A stretch of 64,000 nt of DNA from Argentina anserina (taxonomy: Eukaryota > Streptophyta > Magnoliopsida > Rosales > Rosaceae), in contig NW_026089399.1 in NCBI RefSeq assembly GCF_933775445.1, positions 186,001 to 250,000 on the forward strand, given 5' to 3'. The position numbers and the translations under genes were made by a program. Positions within the stretch are counted from its first letter, which is position 1. Each line of letters starts with the position of its first letter. The notes below the pieces were generated by a model, which was given only the letters and a program-made list of their open reading frames with translations, did no database searches and was not told the DNA's origin. Shown here in pieces: positions 26,793 to 37,200 of the stretch.

Positions 26793-26983
26793 GCACCTCA
26801 TTTCCACCGAAAAACATGATTAACCTTGCTCACAAGACTAGCCAAAGCTCTGCCTTAAACACTACTCATCATCCTCAAAGCCATTCAAGGCGAAAACATC
26901 ATCTTTCCTTCATTCCATTCGACCCAAAGCGCTACGCCTAGGATTGCCATTCAAGTTGAAGCCGTGCTGCCTTGTTTTGATAC

Positions 26984-27540
26984 CGCTAAGGAGATTTACA
27001 AAGTGTAACTCGTTACTTCTTCACTTATGTTTTCGGTTTGGATTCTTTGTGTGATGTTGTGTTTATGTTTTTGGCTAGTTCCGAATTTGTGGAATACTCT
27101 TATGTAGTTTACGATTTTGCAAGATGTTATAAAGTAGTTCTGATTTTGTTTTCTATGATTTCTATGTAGATGTCGTGAGTTTATAATTCAATGATTTAAT
27201 GATTCTCTTTCTTGTGTGTTAACTATATGTGATTCAAGGCGCTAAGTTAGTTTTGCATATAGGATTCTTAAGTGTTTTTGTTAACTTGTTAAAGTAAGTG
27301 ACATGCTTGACTTGTTAGTAATCACTAGGAATTAACCATGATCCGTTTGTTATCTAAGATGCGCTAAGTAATTAGATAAGAGATGAATCAATGAAGTGGT
27401 AAGATTGAGAATGACATGTTACCTTGTAATTTCTAAGCGCTAAGATAGAATTACCAGGCCATGTTTCGAGTTAGGGATGCGCTAAGTAACCTAGTTCGAC
27501 ATTAGGTTGTTGTTTGTTCACTCAATACTTGTCCGCTAAG
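26984..27540 (+). promoter_or_regulatory. Cluster of six CGCTAAG heptamers in the R/U5 part of the LTR
   Basis: Exact CGCTAAG occurs at 26984, 27240, 27362, 27438, 27480 and 27534, all on the + strand and all downstream of the TATA box. A 7-mer would be expected much less than once in 560 bp. The related solo LTR has four CGCTTCG copies in the equivalent region. The function is unknown; a binding site or an RNA-level signal in the transcript leader is inference. Confidence 0.6.
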
Positions 27541-27833
27541 GCTCGGTGTTTTCATAAGATGAGATTATCATTTTGAAGCTACTTGTGACGATTTGTTTGG
27601 TGATGTTTATGTGTTGGTTGGTTGATCACATGTATATATTAGTTTAGGATTTATTTTTATGTTCTTGATCCGATCCTATATCAAATCTCTTAAACTCTTA
27701 TGAATTCGTGGTTAAATGTTTGTGATTCTTTACCCTGGTTGGATCCCCGGTTTGTGAACGATACCCTCTTGCTTTATATTACTAACGATGCTTACAGGGT
27801 TAATATTGATCTCGAGTAATCGAATCGATCAAA

Positions 27834-27853
27834 TGGCGCCGTTGCCGGGGATC
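27834..27853 (+). promoter_or_regulatory. Primer-binding site for tRNA-Asp
   Basis: TGGCGCCGTTGCCGGGGATC starts two bases after the end of the 5' LTR. From knowledge of plant tRNA-Asp(GUC), whose 3' end reads GATCCCCGGCAACGGCGCCA, the complementarity is 20 bases, so tRNA-Asp would prime minus-strand synthesis. A tRNA-Asp PBS is typical of Athila-type plant gypsy elements. Confidence 0.92.
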
Positions 27854-27887
27854 CATCATTATGGATCCCAATCTTTTAATTTCGAAT

Positions 27888-27945
27888 TCACTGTTCATAT
27901 TGTAAATTTGTATATTATTTTCACTGTTCATATTGTAAATTTGTA
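27888..27945 (+). repeat. 33-bp tandem repeat just downstream of the PBS
   Basis: TCACTGTTCATATTGTAAAT starts at 27888 and again at 27921, so the unit is 33 bp. It lies in the leader after the PBS, where length polymorphism between family members is common. Confidence 0.8.
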
Positions 27946-28822
27946 AATTTCTATATTTTTTCTTATTTTATTCTAACATATAGTAATTTTATCTTAGGTT
28001 GTTATTTTTTATGATTGAATGCATGATTGTTGTAGGTTGTAAATCGAACGGAATAGGTAAAGTCCCTTTTGTTAATATTAGCCTTAACCCCTCATGTTTT
28101 CTTCCAAATTTTTTGCATGAGGTTGAGGGCGGCTTTTATTAACACTTGGAGATTCGTCTAACACCCAAGTTTGTTTCTAGCTGAGTAAGGGGCACGCTTT
28201 TTCATTACTCTGGTGCATGGGACCAAAATTGGATCTCAGAGAACTATTGACTGACATACATCTCGGTGATGGAGTCGATAGGGGGCTTGCCCTCCATAGT
28301 TCAACAAATGAGTCCTACCATGTTCACTATCTCTGAATTAGCTATCCGGCCATCTGAAACAATGATTCAAACTTGTGTCTAGGCATCCATACTTAGGCCG
28401 CACGTCCACCTTGGTTTACAACTTAGAATCAATCGATCATTTAATTATTTGAATGGCAACTTAAGAATGTTAACGCATGAAATCGATTAAAAAGTAACTT
28501 GTAAAAAAAATTGACATATAGTAATTGTAATTGTGTATACTTTATCAGGTTTTTGAGTTGAGAAATTAAAACGAACTTAAACATAAGATTTGACATCATG
28601 TTGGATTGGTTGTTAAGCTTGTTTTCGTTTCGTTTTCCCCTTAACATGTGCTTATTATATTTAAATGACTTTTGACATATTTGTGACTTGTATATACAAT
28701 GACTTCCTAATTGTTATTCTCTAACTTTTGCATTGCATCTTCATTATTTATTCTAATTGCATTCATTTTGCATCTCATTCATGTTGCATTTTAAATTCCA
28801 CGGAATATCATATGGCTAGAGG

Positions 28823-28856
28823 AACATAGTCTCTTAAGGACCTCACGTCCTATGTT
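28823..28856 (+). other. Predicted hairpin in the internal leader
   Basis: AACATA (28823-28828) pairs with TATGTT (28851-28856), and GGAC (28838-28841) pairs with GTCC (28847-28850) around a CTCAC loop, leaving a one-sided bulge of 9 bases. Such a structure in the transcript leader could serve packaging or dimerisation; that role is inference. Confidence 0.45.
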
Positions 28857-29674
28857 ATGTTTGGTAGGTTCCCACTTACACTAATGATTTTAATTGAGAT
28901 TTTACAGATTTATAGTGAAGTGACCAGCAATGAGCTTCATAATATACTACAAGGTTGGACAACAAAATAGCGAAAGAGAAACCCCATAATGTGTCACCTA
29001 CAAAATGATTGAAAGGAAAACTCGGTCTAAGCTATTAGACTTTAAACATAAGCGCTTGTTGGGAGGCAACCCAATTTTTTTTCTTTTATATTTATTGTTT
29101 TTATTTATTTTTGTTCTTTTTGATTTGTTTTGTGCGTGTGTTGGTTAGTTTTCGAGAAAACGTGAAGAGGAGCAAAACATTTTCGTTCAACAGAATCTGG
29201 CAGAAACAGTCCGTCGAGTTCGGCAGACTGTATCTCCCAGCTCATAGGGCGTTGGAAGATGTGCTTTATATGGAAACAAAGATCTTTGAGTCTAGTTTTT
29301 GTATCTTTTTACAAAACTGGATTTAGAGGTCTACATCATTCTCAGTTGCAATTTGAAGGCAGCAAGGTCGTGTCAGAAATTCAGAACTCGTGCAGTTGCA
29401 GTTCGGAAACGGAAAAACAGCGAGCACTTCCGGCCTAACTGGGCAGTTGTGAAATATAAGGATTGAAAGCTTGTTGTGTTATCTTCAACTTTTATTCAGG
29501 CCACGTTTCCATTCCAGCTGTTTAAATCAATGGAATTCAGCATGGAATGCAAGCTGTTGGACCGCGTCATGGGGGAGCTTTTCTCATCATTTTCTCATTT
29601 TTTTCCCATGTTTTTATTTTTGTATTTGTTTCCTTCCACTATGAGTCTTCCATTGCATTATTTATTTTGACATT

Positions 29675-29706
29675 CATTGAGGACAATGCATGATTCGAGT
29701 GTGGGG
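29675..29706 (+). promoter_or_regulatory. Hairpin plus PPT-like motif (GAGTGTGGGG)
   Basis: CATTG-AGGA-CAATG hairpin at 29675-29688 followed by GAGTGTGGGG at 29697-29706. The combination is familiar from the 3' untranslated part of plant Ty3/gypsy elements. Two more AGTGTGGGG copies follow, at 30396 and next to the 3' LTR at 31291. This upstream copy could act as an additional plus-strand priming site, which is inference. Confidence 0.55.
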
Positions 29707-31289
29707 AAGGTTTACATGTTAGAGTCATAAAATCAAAAAAAAATAATTTTTTTGTTTTGTTTTTATTTTGTTTTGAGTCATAGGTATGCCTTTAACTGTC
29801 TAGGATGAGTTGATCTTTGAATGATTGGTTGAAAGATGATCACAAGATTGGAAATTGAACTTAATTGTAATTTGATGGTTAATCAATGTGTAGAGATTGT
29901 ACGAACATGTAGTAGATGAGGATTTTGAAACTTAGGTACATAATGAACATGTCCCTACTTGTTTTGAATTCATGTAACCTATGTGAGTTTCGAGCCATAT
30001 ATGTGCCTTTCTTTGGAGAGTTTAATCTATCGTTTCTTGGCTATATAACCTCATTACATCTATTTTGATCAATTCATATGTCATAGAATTGCAATGAACT
30101 AGAGAATGCTAGAACTTGCTTTGTGAAACTTTCAAAACTTTTATCATAATATACTCTGATTTTGAAAATGATTGTTGGATCTTTTTAGGATTCCACCACT
30201 TAAACCAAAAAGCCGTATGCCTTATTTGTACTCTGCTTGGGACACATTAGTATTAACCCATTTGAGCCTACGTTAAACCTTTTATTCATCACCAACATGT
30301 TAATATCCTTGCTTAGTATAGTTATATCTCTACCTTGTTCTCGAGGCTTGGCAGAGCTAATATTTGATGTTAATATGGAGTGATGATTCGATTCAAGTGT
30401 GGGGTTATGCTATGTATTTATTTGTGCCGTATGAAAATGGTGAAAAGAAAAAAATGAAAGATGCCGTGTGAGAAAAAGAAAAGAAAAAGATATATACACG
30501 GTTAGAAAAAAAAAAAGATAGAAAAAGAAAGAGAAGTAAGAAGTTACGGCATAGCTATGTTTTGATGTGAATTTGGAGTTGTGATGTATTTGTTGAAGGC
30601 TCAATAATGTTGTACTTTAGCCTTTGTCCATTTTCACAATGTTTAGAGTGAAGAATGGGTTCAACATGATGAAAATTGGCCCTTGTTTTATGAAGTATGG
30701 CGACATAAGGTGGATGATTATTGCTCTGCTAAGTCTTAAGGATGACCTTTGTGATTCCTTTTCCCTGAAAAATGATATCCTTACCGAGCCTAAGCCTACC
30801 TTTTATAAAGATCCGCATGATTCTTAAAATGAGTAGCTCTTGATCTGTGGAGTTTGTTTCATGAGTAAGCATATGGGTTTGATTCATTTGTGCATATGAT
30901 TGGTATCTTTCATGAGGTTTTCGAATTCACTATGTGTTCTTAACTCTTATGTGTGAAAAGCTTTTAAGCATATGCCATGTTATTGAGAGAAAAGATTCGG
31001 AGTGCATATCCCTTGTGAGTTGAATTTGAACTTATTTTGAACATGTCGAGCTTAATATCACCTATGTTTTCTGCATTGTCTTACTTGTTTTGCGAGATCT
31101 CATGTTTATTAACCATTGAATTCATTCTATCTATTTCGATTAAGTGTTATTCTTGATGCTATGAGTTTGAAGATCTTTGAGACAAAATGTTGAAGGCATT
31201 ATAGTTGAGTCATTAGTTTAGTTGTTTTGATTTTTGTTTTATGTTTTTGTTTCCCTTTTCTAGTGTTTGCTAAGGGACTAGCAAAGCTT

Positions 31290-31303
31290 AAGTGTGGGGT
31301 TGT
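31290..31303 (+). promoter_or_regulatory. Polypurine tract adjoining the 3' LTR
   Basis: AAGTGTGGGGTTGT ends directly at the 3' LTR start (31304). The position and the AGTGTGGGG core fit the plus-strand primer of plant gypsy elements. Confidence 0.85.
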
Positions 31304-33500
31304 TGATAGGAGCACAAAGTGTGACGTTCTTAATGTGATTATGCCCTATTCTTACTCTTTGTTACCTCTTATTTAGTATGTTTTAGTTTCTTTTGTAAGA
31401 ATAAGTGTCTAGGTAGAGCTTATATCAATTATGAGTGAATTGATGATGAAATCGTGCTAAGTGTTAATAATCCTTGTTGAGATATGATTCCTTGTTCGAG
31501 TAGGATTCATCCTTTCGTATTTCTTTGTTTCTAACATACTTATTCTTATTAGGAAATACAAATCCATGTTGGAGAAGGAAAGCAATCCTAGTTCCACAAG
31601 GAAAGAGAAGAAAATACACTTAAAAGCTCAATCCATTCAAGAATCAAAATGCTGTCAATATTCATAGTCCAACTTCGACGGGCTCCCCTGGATAGCTCCG
31701 ATCGAGTTAGAAGACCTACTTTATATGGAAATAAAGGTATTTGAGTCTAGTTTCTGTAGGATTTGGAATCAAATCAATATCTTATTCCTACAGAGAGATA
31801 TGACTGAATCATTGATCGGAGGTCCAATGAACTCGGCGGAATTATCTCAGCCATTGATTTGCTTTTGATCCAAGGGCTATGAGGGAAACTTGGGACTTTG
31901 TTCCTCCTACAAATAGAGCACAAATATGTATCAGAATGTCCATAAATCCCAGCACCAAACAATGTCAAAGAAGGCATGCAGCAAATTAAATGAGAAGAGG
32001 CAAGAAAGTCAAAGAAGGCATGCAGCAAATTTAATGAGGAGAGGTAAGAAAAATCAAACATGGCTGCAACAATTAAGACTTTTGCTGCCTCCCTAATTCA
32101 AAGGAAGAAATTTGTGCAAAAGAAATCAGCAATAAAGGAGGAAGAAGATATGTAATTAATGCAAAAGATATGCAACCCTTATAGAAATCAGAATTCTAGC
32201 AGTGCAGATCATTCATTTTTGAAGGGCTCCCCTGGACAGCTCAAAATGATTGAGAAAATGTACCTTATATGGATGAAAAGCCACGGAAGTCTAGTTGAAA
32301 TTGCCAGTTGGAATCATCTCAATATCTATTTTCTAGAGAAAGTTATGGCCACAACAAGGGACAAAGGTCAGATCTGCCGAATCTAGGAAACCTCAACCAA
32401 TTTGGTTTCAACTTTGTGGACTTTGTGGCCATCCTCCCTTGGGTTTCTTCCTCTATATATAGCACCTCATTTCCACAGAAAAACATGATTAACCTTGCTC
32501 ACAAGACTAGCCAAAGCTCTGCCTTAAACACTACTCATCATCCTCAAAGCCATTCAAGGCGAAAACACCATCTTTCCTTCATTCCATTCGACCCAAAGCG
32601 CTACGCCTAGGATTGCCATTCAAGTTGAAGCCGTGCTGCCTTGTTTTGATACCGCTAAGGAGATTTACAAAGTGTAACTCGTTACTTCTTCACTTATGTT
32701 TTCGGTTTGGATTCTTTGTGTGATGTTGTGTTTATGTTTTTGGCTAGTTCCGAATTTGTGGAATACTCTTATGTAGTTTACGATTTTGCAAGATGTTATA
32801 AAGTAGTTCTGATTTTGTTTTCTATGATTTCTATGTAGATGTCGTGAGTTTATAATTCAATGATTTAATGATTCTCTTTCTTGTGTGTTAACTATATGTG
32901 ATTCAAGGCGCTAAGTTAGTTTTGCATATAGGATTCTTAAGTGTTTTTGTTAACTTGTTAAAGTAAGTGACATGCTTGACTTGTTAGTAATCACTAGGAA
33001 TTAACCATGATCCGTTTGTTATCTAAGATGCGCTAAGTAATTAGATAAGAGATGAATCAATGAAGTGGTAAGATTGAGAATGACATGTTACCTTGTAATT
33101 TCTAAGCGCTAAGATAGAATTACCAGGCCATGTTTCGAGTTAGGGATGCGCTAAGTAACCTAGTTCGGCATTAGGTTGTTGTTTGTTCACTCAATACTTG
33201 TCCGCTAAGGCTCGGTGTTTTCATAAGATGAGATTATCATTTTGAAGCTACTTGTGACGATTTGTTTGGTGATGTTTATGTGTTGGTTGGTTGATCACAT
33301 GTATATATTAGTTTAGGATTTATTTTTATGTTCTTGATCCGATCCTATATCAAATCTCTTAAACTCTTATGAATTCGTGGTTAAATGTTTGTGATTCTTT
33401 ACCCTGGTTGGATCCCCGGTTTGTGAACGATACCCTCTTGCTTTATATTACTAACGATGCTTACAGGGTTAATATTGATCTCGAGTAATCGAATCGATCA
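31304..33500 (+). repeat. 3' LTR
   Basis: A 2197-bp copy of the 5' LTR at a constant offset of 5669 bp with no indel. About 12 substitutions are visible. Seven of them fall in the 123 bp corresponding to 26499-26621 of the 5' LTR. The TATA box is at 32454-32461. The LTR ends CGATCA at 33500 and is followed by the right TSD. Confidence 0.95.
32454..32461 (+). promoter_or_regulatory. Putative LTR TATA box (3' LTR)
   Basis: TATATATA at the same offset (1150 bp) as in the 5' LTR. If active here, it could drive read-out transcription to the right into the satellite array from about 33501. Confidence 0.65.
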
Positions 33501-33505
33501 CTCAG
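33501..33505 (+). repeat. Target site duplication CTCAG (right)
   Basis: Perfect copy of 25630-25634. Removing one TSD and the element restores GATACTCAGTTGG, a normal satellite junction of the CAGTTGG subfamily. Confidence 0.95.
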
Positions 33506-33644
33506 TTGGAAAGAAACACACTCCCACACTTGCAAAACTCTCAAATACAATAGAAACTCGCATCAGAAGCCTTCCAGAAAGATACTCAAACGAGAAATGA
33601 AAAGATACACAATTGGAATAGTAAAGATACGCAAACGATGTAAA

Positions 33645-34018
33645 GATACTCAGTTTGAATGAAACACACTCCCATCAGAAAGCCTTACAAAGAGATACTC
33701 AAACGAGAAATGAAAAGATACACAATTGGAATCGTAAATATACGCAAACGATGTAAAGATACTCAGTTGGAAAGAAACACACTCCCACACTTGCAAAACT
33801 CTCAAATACAATAGAAACTCGCATCAGAAGCCTTCCAGAAAGATACTCAAACGAGAAATGAAAAGATACACAATTGGAATAGTAAAGATACGCAAACGAT
33901 GTAAAGATACTCAGTTTGAATGAAACACACTCCCATCAGAAAGCCTTACAAAAAGATACTCAAACGAGAAATGAAAAGACACACAATTGGAATCGTAAAG
34001 ATACGCAAACGATGTAAA
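33645..34018 (+). repeat. Two 113-bp truncated monomers in a 113-148-113 pattern
   Basis: Monomers at 33645-33757 and 33906-34018 are 113 bp, separated by one of 148 bp. They lack the 36 bp between two copies of ACTCCCA in a B-class monomer, so the deletion is explained by recombination between these 7-bp direct repeats. The pair recurs at 40368-40480 and 40629-40741, and at 42091-42203 and 42352-42464, with a single copy at 42803-42915. Confidence 0.88.
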
Positions 34019-34269
34019 GATACTCAGTTTGAAAGAAACACACTCCCACACTTGCAAAACTCTCAAATTCAATAGAACCTCGCATCCGAAAGCCTTACAG
34101 AAAGATATTCAAACGAGAAATGAAAAGATACACAATTGGAATAGTAGAGATACGCAAACGATGTAAAGATACACAATTGGAATAGTAAAGATACGCAAAC
34201 GATGTAAAGATACTCAGTTTGAAAGAAACACACTCCCACACTTGCAAAACTCTCAAATTCAATAGAAAC

Positions 34270-37200
34270 TCGCATCAGAAAGCCTTACAGAAAGATACTC
34301 AAACGAGAAATGAAAAGATACACAATTGGAATAGTAAAGATACGCAAACGATGTAAAGATACTCAGTTTGAAAGAAACACACTCCCATACTTGCAAAACT
34401 CTCAAATACAATAGAAACTCGCATCAGAAGCCTTCCAGAAAGATACTCAAACGAGAAATGAAAAGATACACAATTGGAATAGTAAAGATACGCAAACGAT
34501 GTAAAGATACACAATTGGAATAGTAAAGATACGCAAACGATGTAAACATACTCAGTTTGAAAGAAACACACTCCCACACTTGCAAAACTCTCAAATTCAA
34601 TAGAAACTCGCGTCAGAAAGCCTTACAGAAAGATACTCAAACGAGAAATGAAAAGATACACAATTGGAATAGTAAAGATACGCAAACGATGTAAAGATAC
34701 TCAGTTTAAAAGAAACACACTCCCACACTTGCAAAACTCTCAAATTCAATAGAAACTCGCATCAGAAAGCCTTACAGAAAGATACTCAAACGAGAAATGT
34801 AAAGATACACAATTGGAATAGTAAAGATACGCAAACGATGTAAAGATACTCAGTTTGAAAGAAACACACTCCCACACTTGCAAAACTCTCAAATTCAATA
34901 GAAACTCGCATAAGAAAGCCTTACAGAAAGATACTCAAACGAGAAATGAAAAGATACACAATTGGAATAGTAAAGATACGCAAACGATGTAAAGATACTC
35001 AGTTTGAAAGAAACACACTCCCACACTTGCAAAACTCTCAAATACAATAGAAACTCGCATCAGAAGCCTTACAGAAAGATACTCAAACGAGAAATGAAAA
35101 AATACACAATTGGAATAGTAAAGATACGCAAACGATGTAAAGATACTCAGTTTAAAAGAAACACACACCCACACTTGCAAAACTCTCAAATAGAAACTCG
35201 CATCAGAAAGCCTTACAGAAAGATACTCAAACGAGAAATGAAAAGATACACAATTGGAATAGTAAAGATACGCAAACGATGTAAAGATACACAATTGGAA
35301 TAGTAAAGATACGCAAACGATGTAAAGATACTCAGTTTGAAAGAAACACACTCCCACACTTGCAAAACTCTCAAATTCAATAGAAACTCGCGTCAGAAAG
35401 CCTTACAGAAAGATACTCAAACGAGAATTGAAAAGATACACAATTGGAATAGTAAAGATACGCAAACGATGTAAAGATACTCAGTTTAAAAGAAACACAC
35501 TCCTACACTTGCAAAACTCTCAAATTCAATAGAAACTCGCATCAGAAGCCTTACAGAAAGATACTCAAACGAGAAATGAAAAGATACACAATTGGAATAG
35601 GAAAGATACGCAAACGATGTAAAGATACACAATTGGAATAGTAAAGATACGCAAACGATGTAAAGATACTCAGTTTGAAAGAAACACACTCCCACACTTG
35701 CAAAACTCTCAAATTCAATAGAAACTCGCGTCAGAAAGCCTTACAGAAAGATACTCAAACGAGAATTGAAAAGATACACAATTGGAATAGTAAAGATACG
35801 CAAACGATGTAAAGATACTCAGTTTAAAAGAAACACACTCCTACACTTGCAAAACTCTCAAATTCAATAGAAACTCGCATCAGAAAGCCTTACAGAAAGA
35901 TACTCAAACGAGAAATGAAAAGATACACAATTGGAATAGTAAAAATACGCAAACGATGTAAACATACACAATTGGAATAGTAAAGATACGCAAACGATGT
36001 AAAGATACTCAGTTTGAATGAAACACACTCCCACACTTGCAAAACTCTCAAATTCAATAGAAACTCGCATCAGAAGCCTTACAGAAAGATACTCAAACGA
36101 GAAATGAAAAGATAGACAGTTGGAAAAGTAAAGATACGCAAACGATGTAAAGATACTCAGTTTGAAAGAAACACACTCCCACACTTGCAAAACTCTCAAA
36201 TACAATAGAAACTCGCATCAGAAGCCTTACAGAAAGATACTCAAACGAGAAATGAAAAGATACACAATTGGAATATTAAAGATACGCAAACGATGTAAAG
36301 ATACACAATTGGAATAGTAAAGATACGCAAACGATGTAAAGATACTCAGTTTGAAAGAAACACACTCCCATACATGCAAAACTCTCAAATACAATAGAAA
36401 CTCGCATCAGAAGCCTTACAGAAAGATACTCAAACGAGAAATGAAAAGATACACAATTGGAATAGTAAAGATACGCAAACGATGTAAAGATACACAATTG
36501 GAATAGTAAAGATACGCAAACGATGTAAAGATACTCAGTTTGAAAGAAACACACTCCCACACTTGCAAACCTCTCAAATTCAATAGAAACTCCCATCAGA
36601 AAGCCTTACAAAAAGATACTCAAACGAGAAATGAAAAGATACACAATTGGAATGGTAAAGATACGCAAACGATGTAAAGATACTCAGTTGGAAAGAAACA
36701 CACTCCCACACTTGCAAAACTCTCAAATACAATAGAAACTCGCATCAGAAGCCTTACAGAAAGATACTCAAACGAGAAATGAAAAGATACACAATTGGAA
36801 TAGTAAAGATACGCAAACGATGTAAAGATACTCAGTTTAAAAGAAACACACACCCACACCTGCAAAACTCTCAAATAGAAACTCGCATCAGAAAGCCTTA
36901 CAGAAAGATACTCAAACGAGAAATGAAAAGATACACAATTGGAATAGTAAAGATACGCAAACGATGTAAAGATACTCAGTTTGAAAGAAACACACTCCCA
37001 TACTTGCAAAACTCTCAAATACAATAGAAACTCGCATCAGAGGCCTTCCAGAAAGATACTCAAACGAGAAATGAAAAGATACACAATTGGAATAGTAAAG
37101 ATACGCAAACGATGTAAAGATACACAATTGGAATAGTAAAGATACGCAAACGATGTAAACATACTCAGTTTGAAAGAAACACACTCCCACACTTGCAAAA

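Larger units (their letters stand above)
25635..27831 (+). repeat. 5' LTR
   Basis: A 2197-bp long terminal repeat starting TGATAGGAGCACAAAGTG and ending CGAATCGATCA. It matches 31304-33500 over its whole length with about 12 substitutions and no length change. The U3 part contains a 44-bp tandem repeat and two diverged copies of a CGACGGGCTCCCCTGGA module. A TATA box lies at 26785, leaving about 1 kb of transcribed R/U5. That downstream part holds six CGCTAAG heptamers. The short frames inside (95, 75 and 100 codons) have no recognisable domain, and the 100-codon frame spans the TATA box, so I do not call genes. Confidence 0.95.
27832..31303 (+). other. Internal region of the LTR element, apparently non-coding
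   Basis: A 3472-bp stretch between the LTRs. It begins with the PBS and a 33-bp tandem repeat and ends with the PPT. AT-rich, with many stops in all frames, and no gag-pol or envelope-like frame. Landmarks I recognise from plant gypsy elements are GTTGGGAGGCAACCC at 29058, the short hairpin CATTG-AGGA-CAATG at 29675 followed by GAGTGTGGGG, and a long purine-rich tract near 30435-30545. These normally lie downstream of pol, so the element may descend from a coding element by loss of gag-pol, or be assembled from its flanks. Small frames at 29111-29326, 29476-29670 and 30624-30827 are not convincing genes. Confidence 0.8.
25635..33500 (+). mobile_element. Complete non-autonomous LTR retrotransposon, Ty3/gypsy-like (LARD type)
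   Basis: A 7866-bp element with two 2197-bp LTRs bounded by TGATAG...ATCA, a tRNA-Asp primer-binding site directly after the left LTR, a polypurine tract directly before the right LTR, and a perfect 5-bp TSD (CTCAG). All cis signals for reverse transcription and integration are present. The 3472-bp internal region has no gag, protease, reverse transcriptase or integrase frame; the longest frames are about 70 codons without recognisable motifs. Non-coding elements of this design are known in plants as LARDs and depend on proteins from an autonomous partner. The PBS and the AGTGTGGGG tract point to the Athila/Tat side of plant Ty3/gypsy, which is inference. About 12 LTR differences (0.55%) imply recent insertion, around 0.2 million years at a commonly used plant rate of 1.3e-8 per site per year. 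Confidence 0.93.

Noticed and set aside
26639..26941. 100-codon plus-strand frame in both LTRs
   Set aside because: The frame runs across the TATA box and the likely transcription start, so it would not be translated intact from the element's own transcript.
29058..29072. GTTGGGAGGCAACCC as a rho-independent terminator with its T run
   Set aside because: The hairpin followed by T-rich DNA resembles a bacterial terminator, but the setting is a plant retroelement where this motif is a known landmark without such a role.
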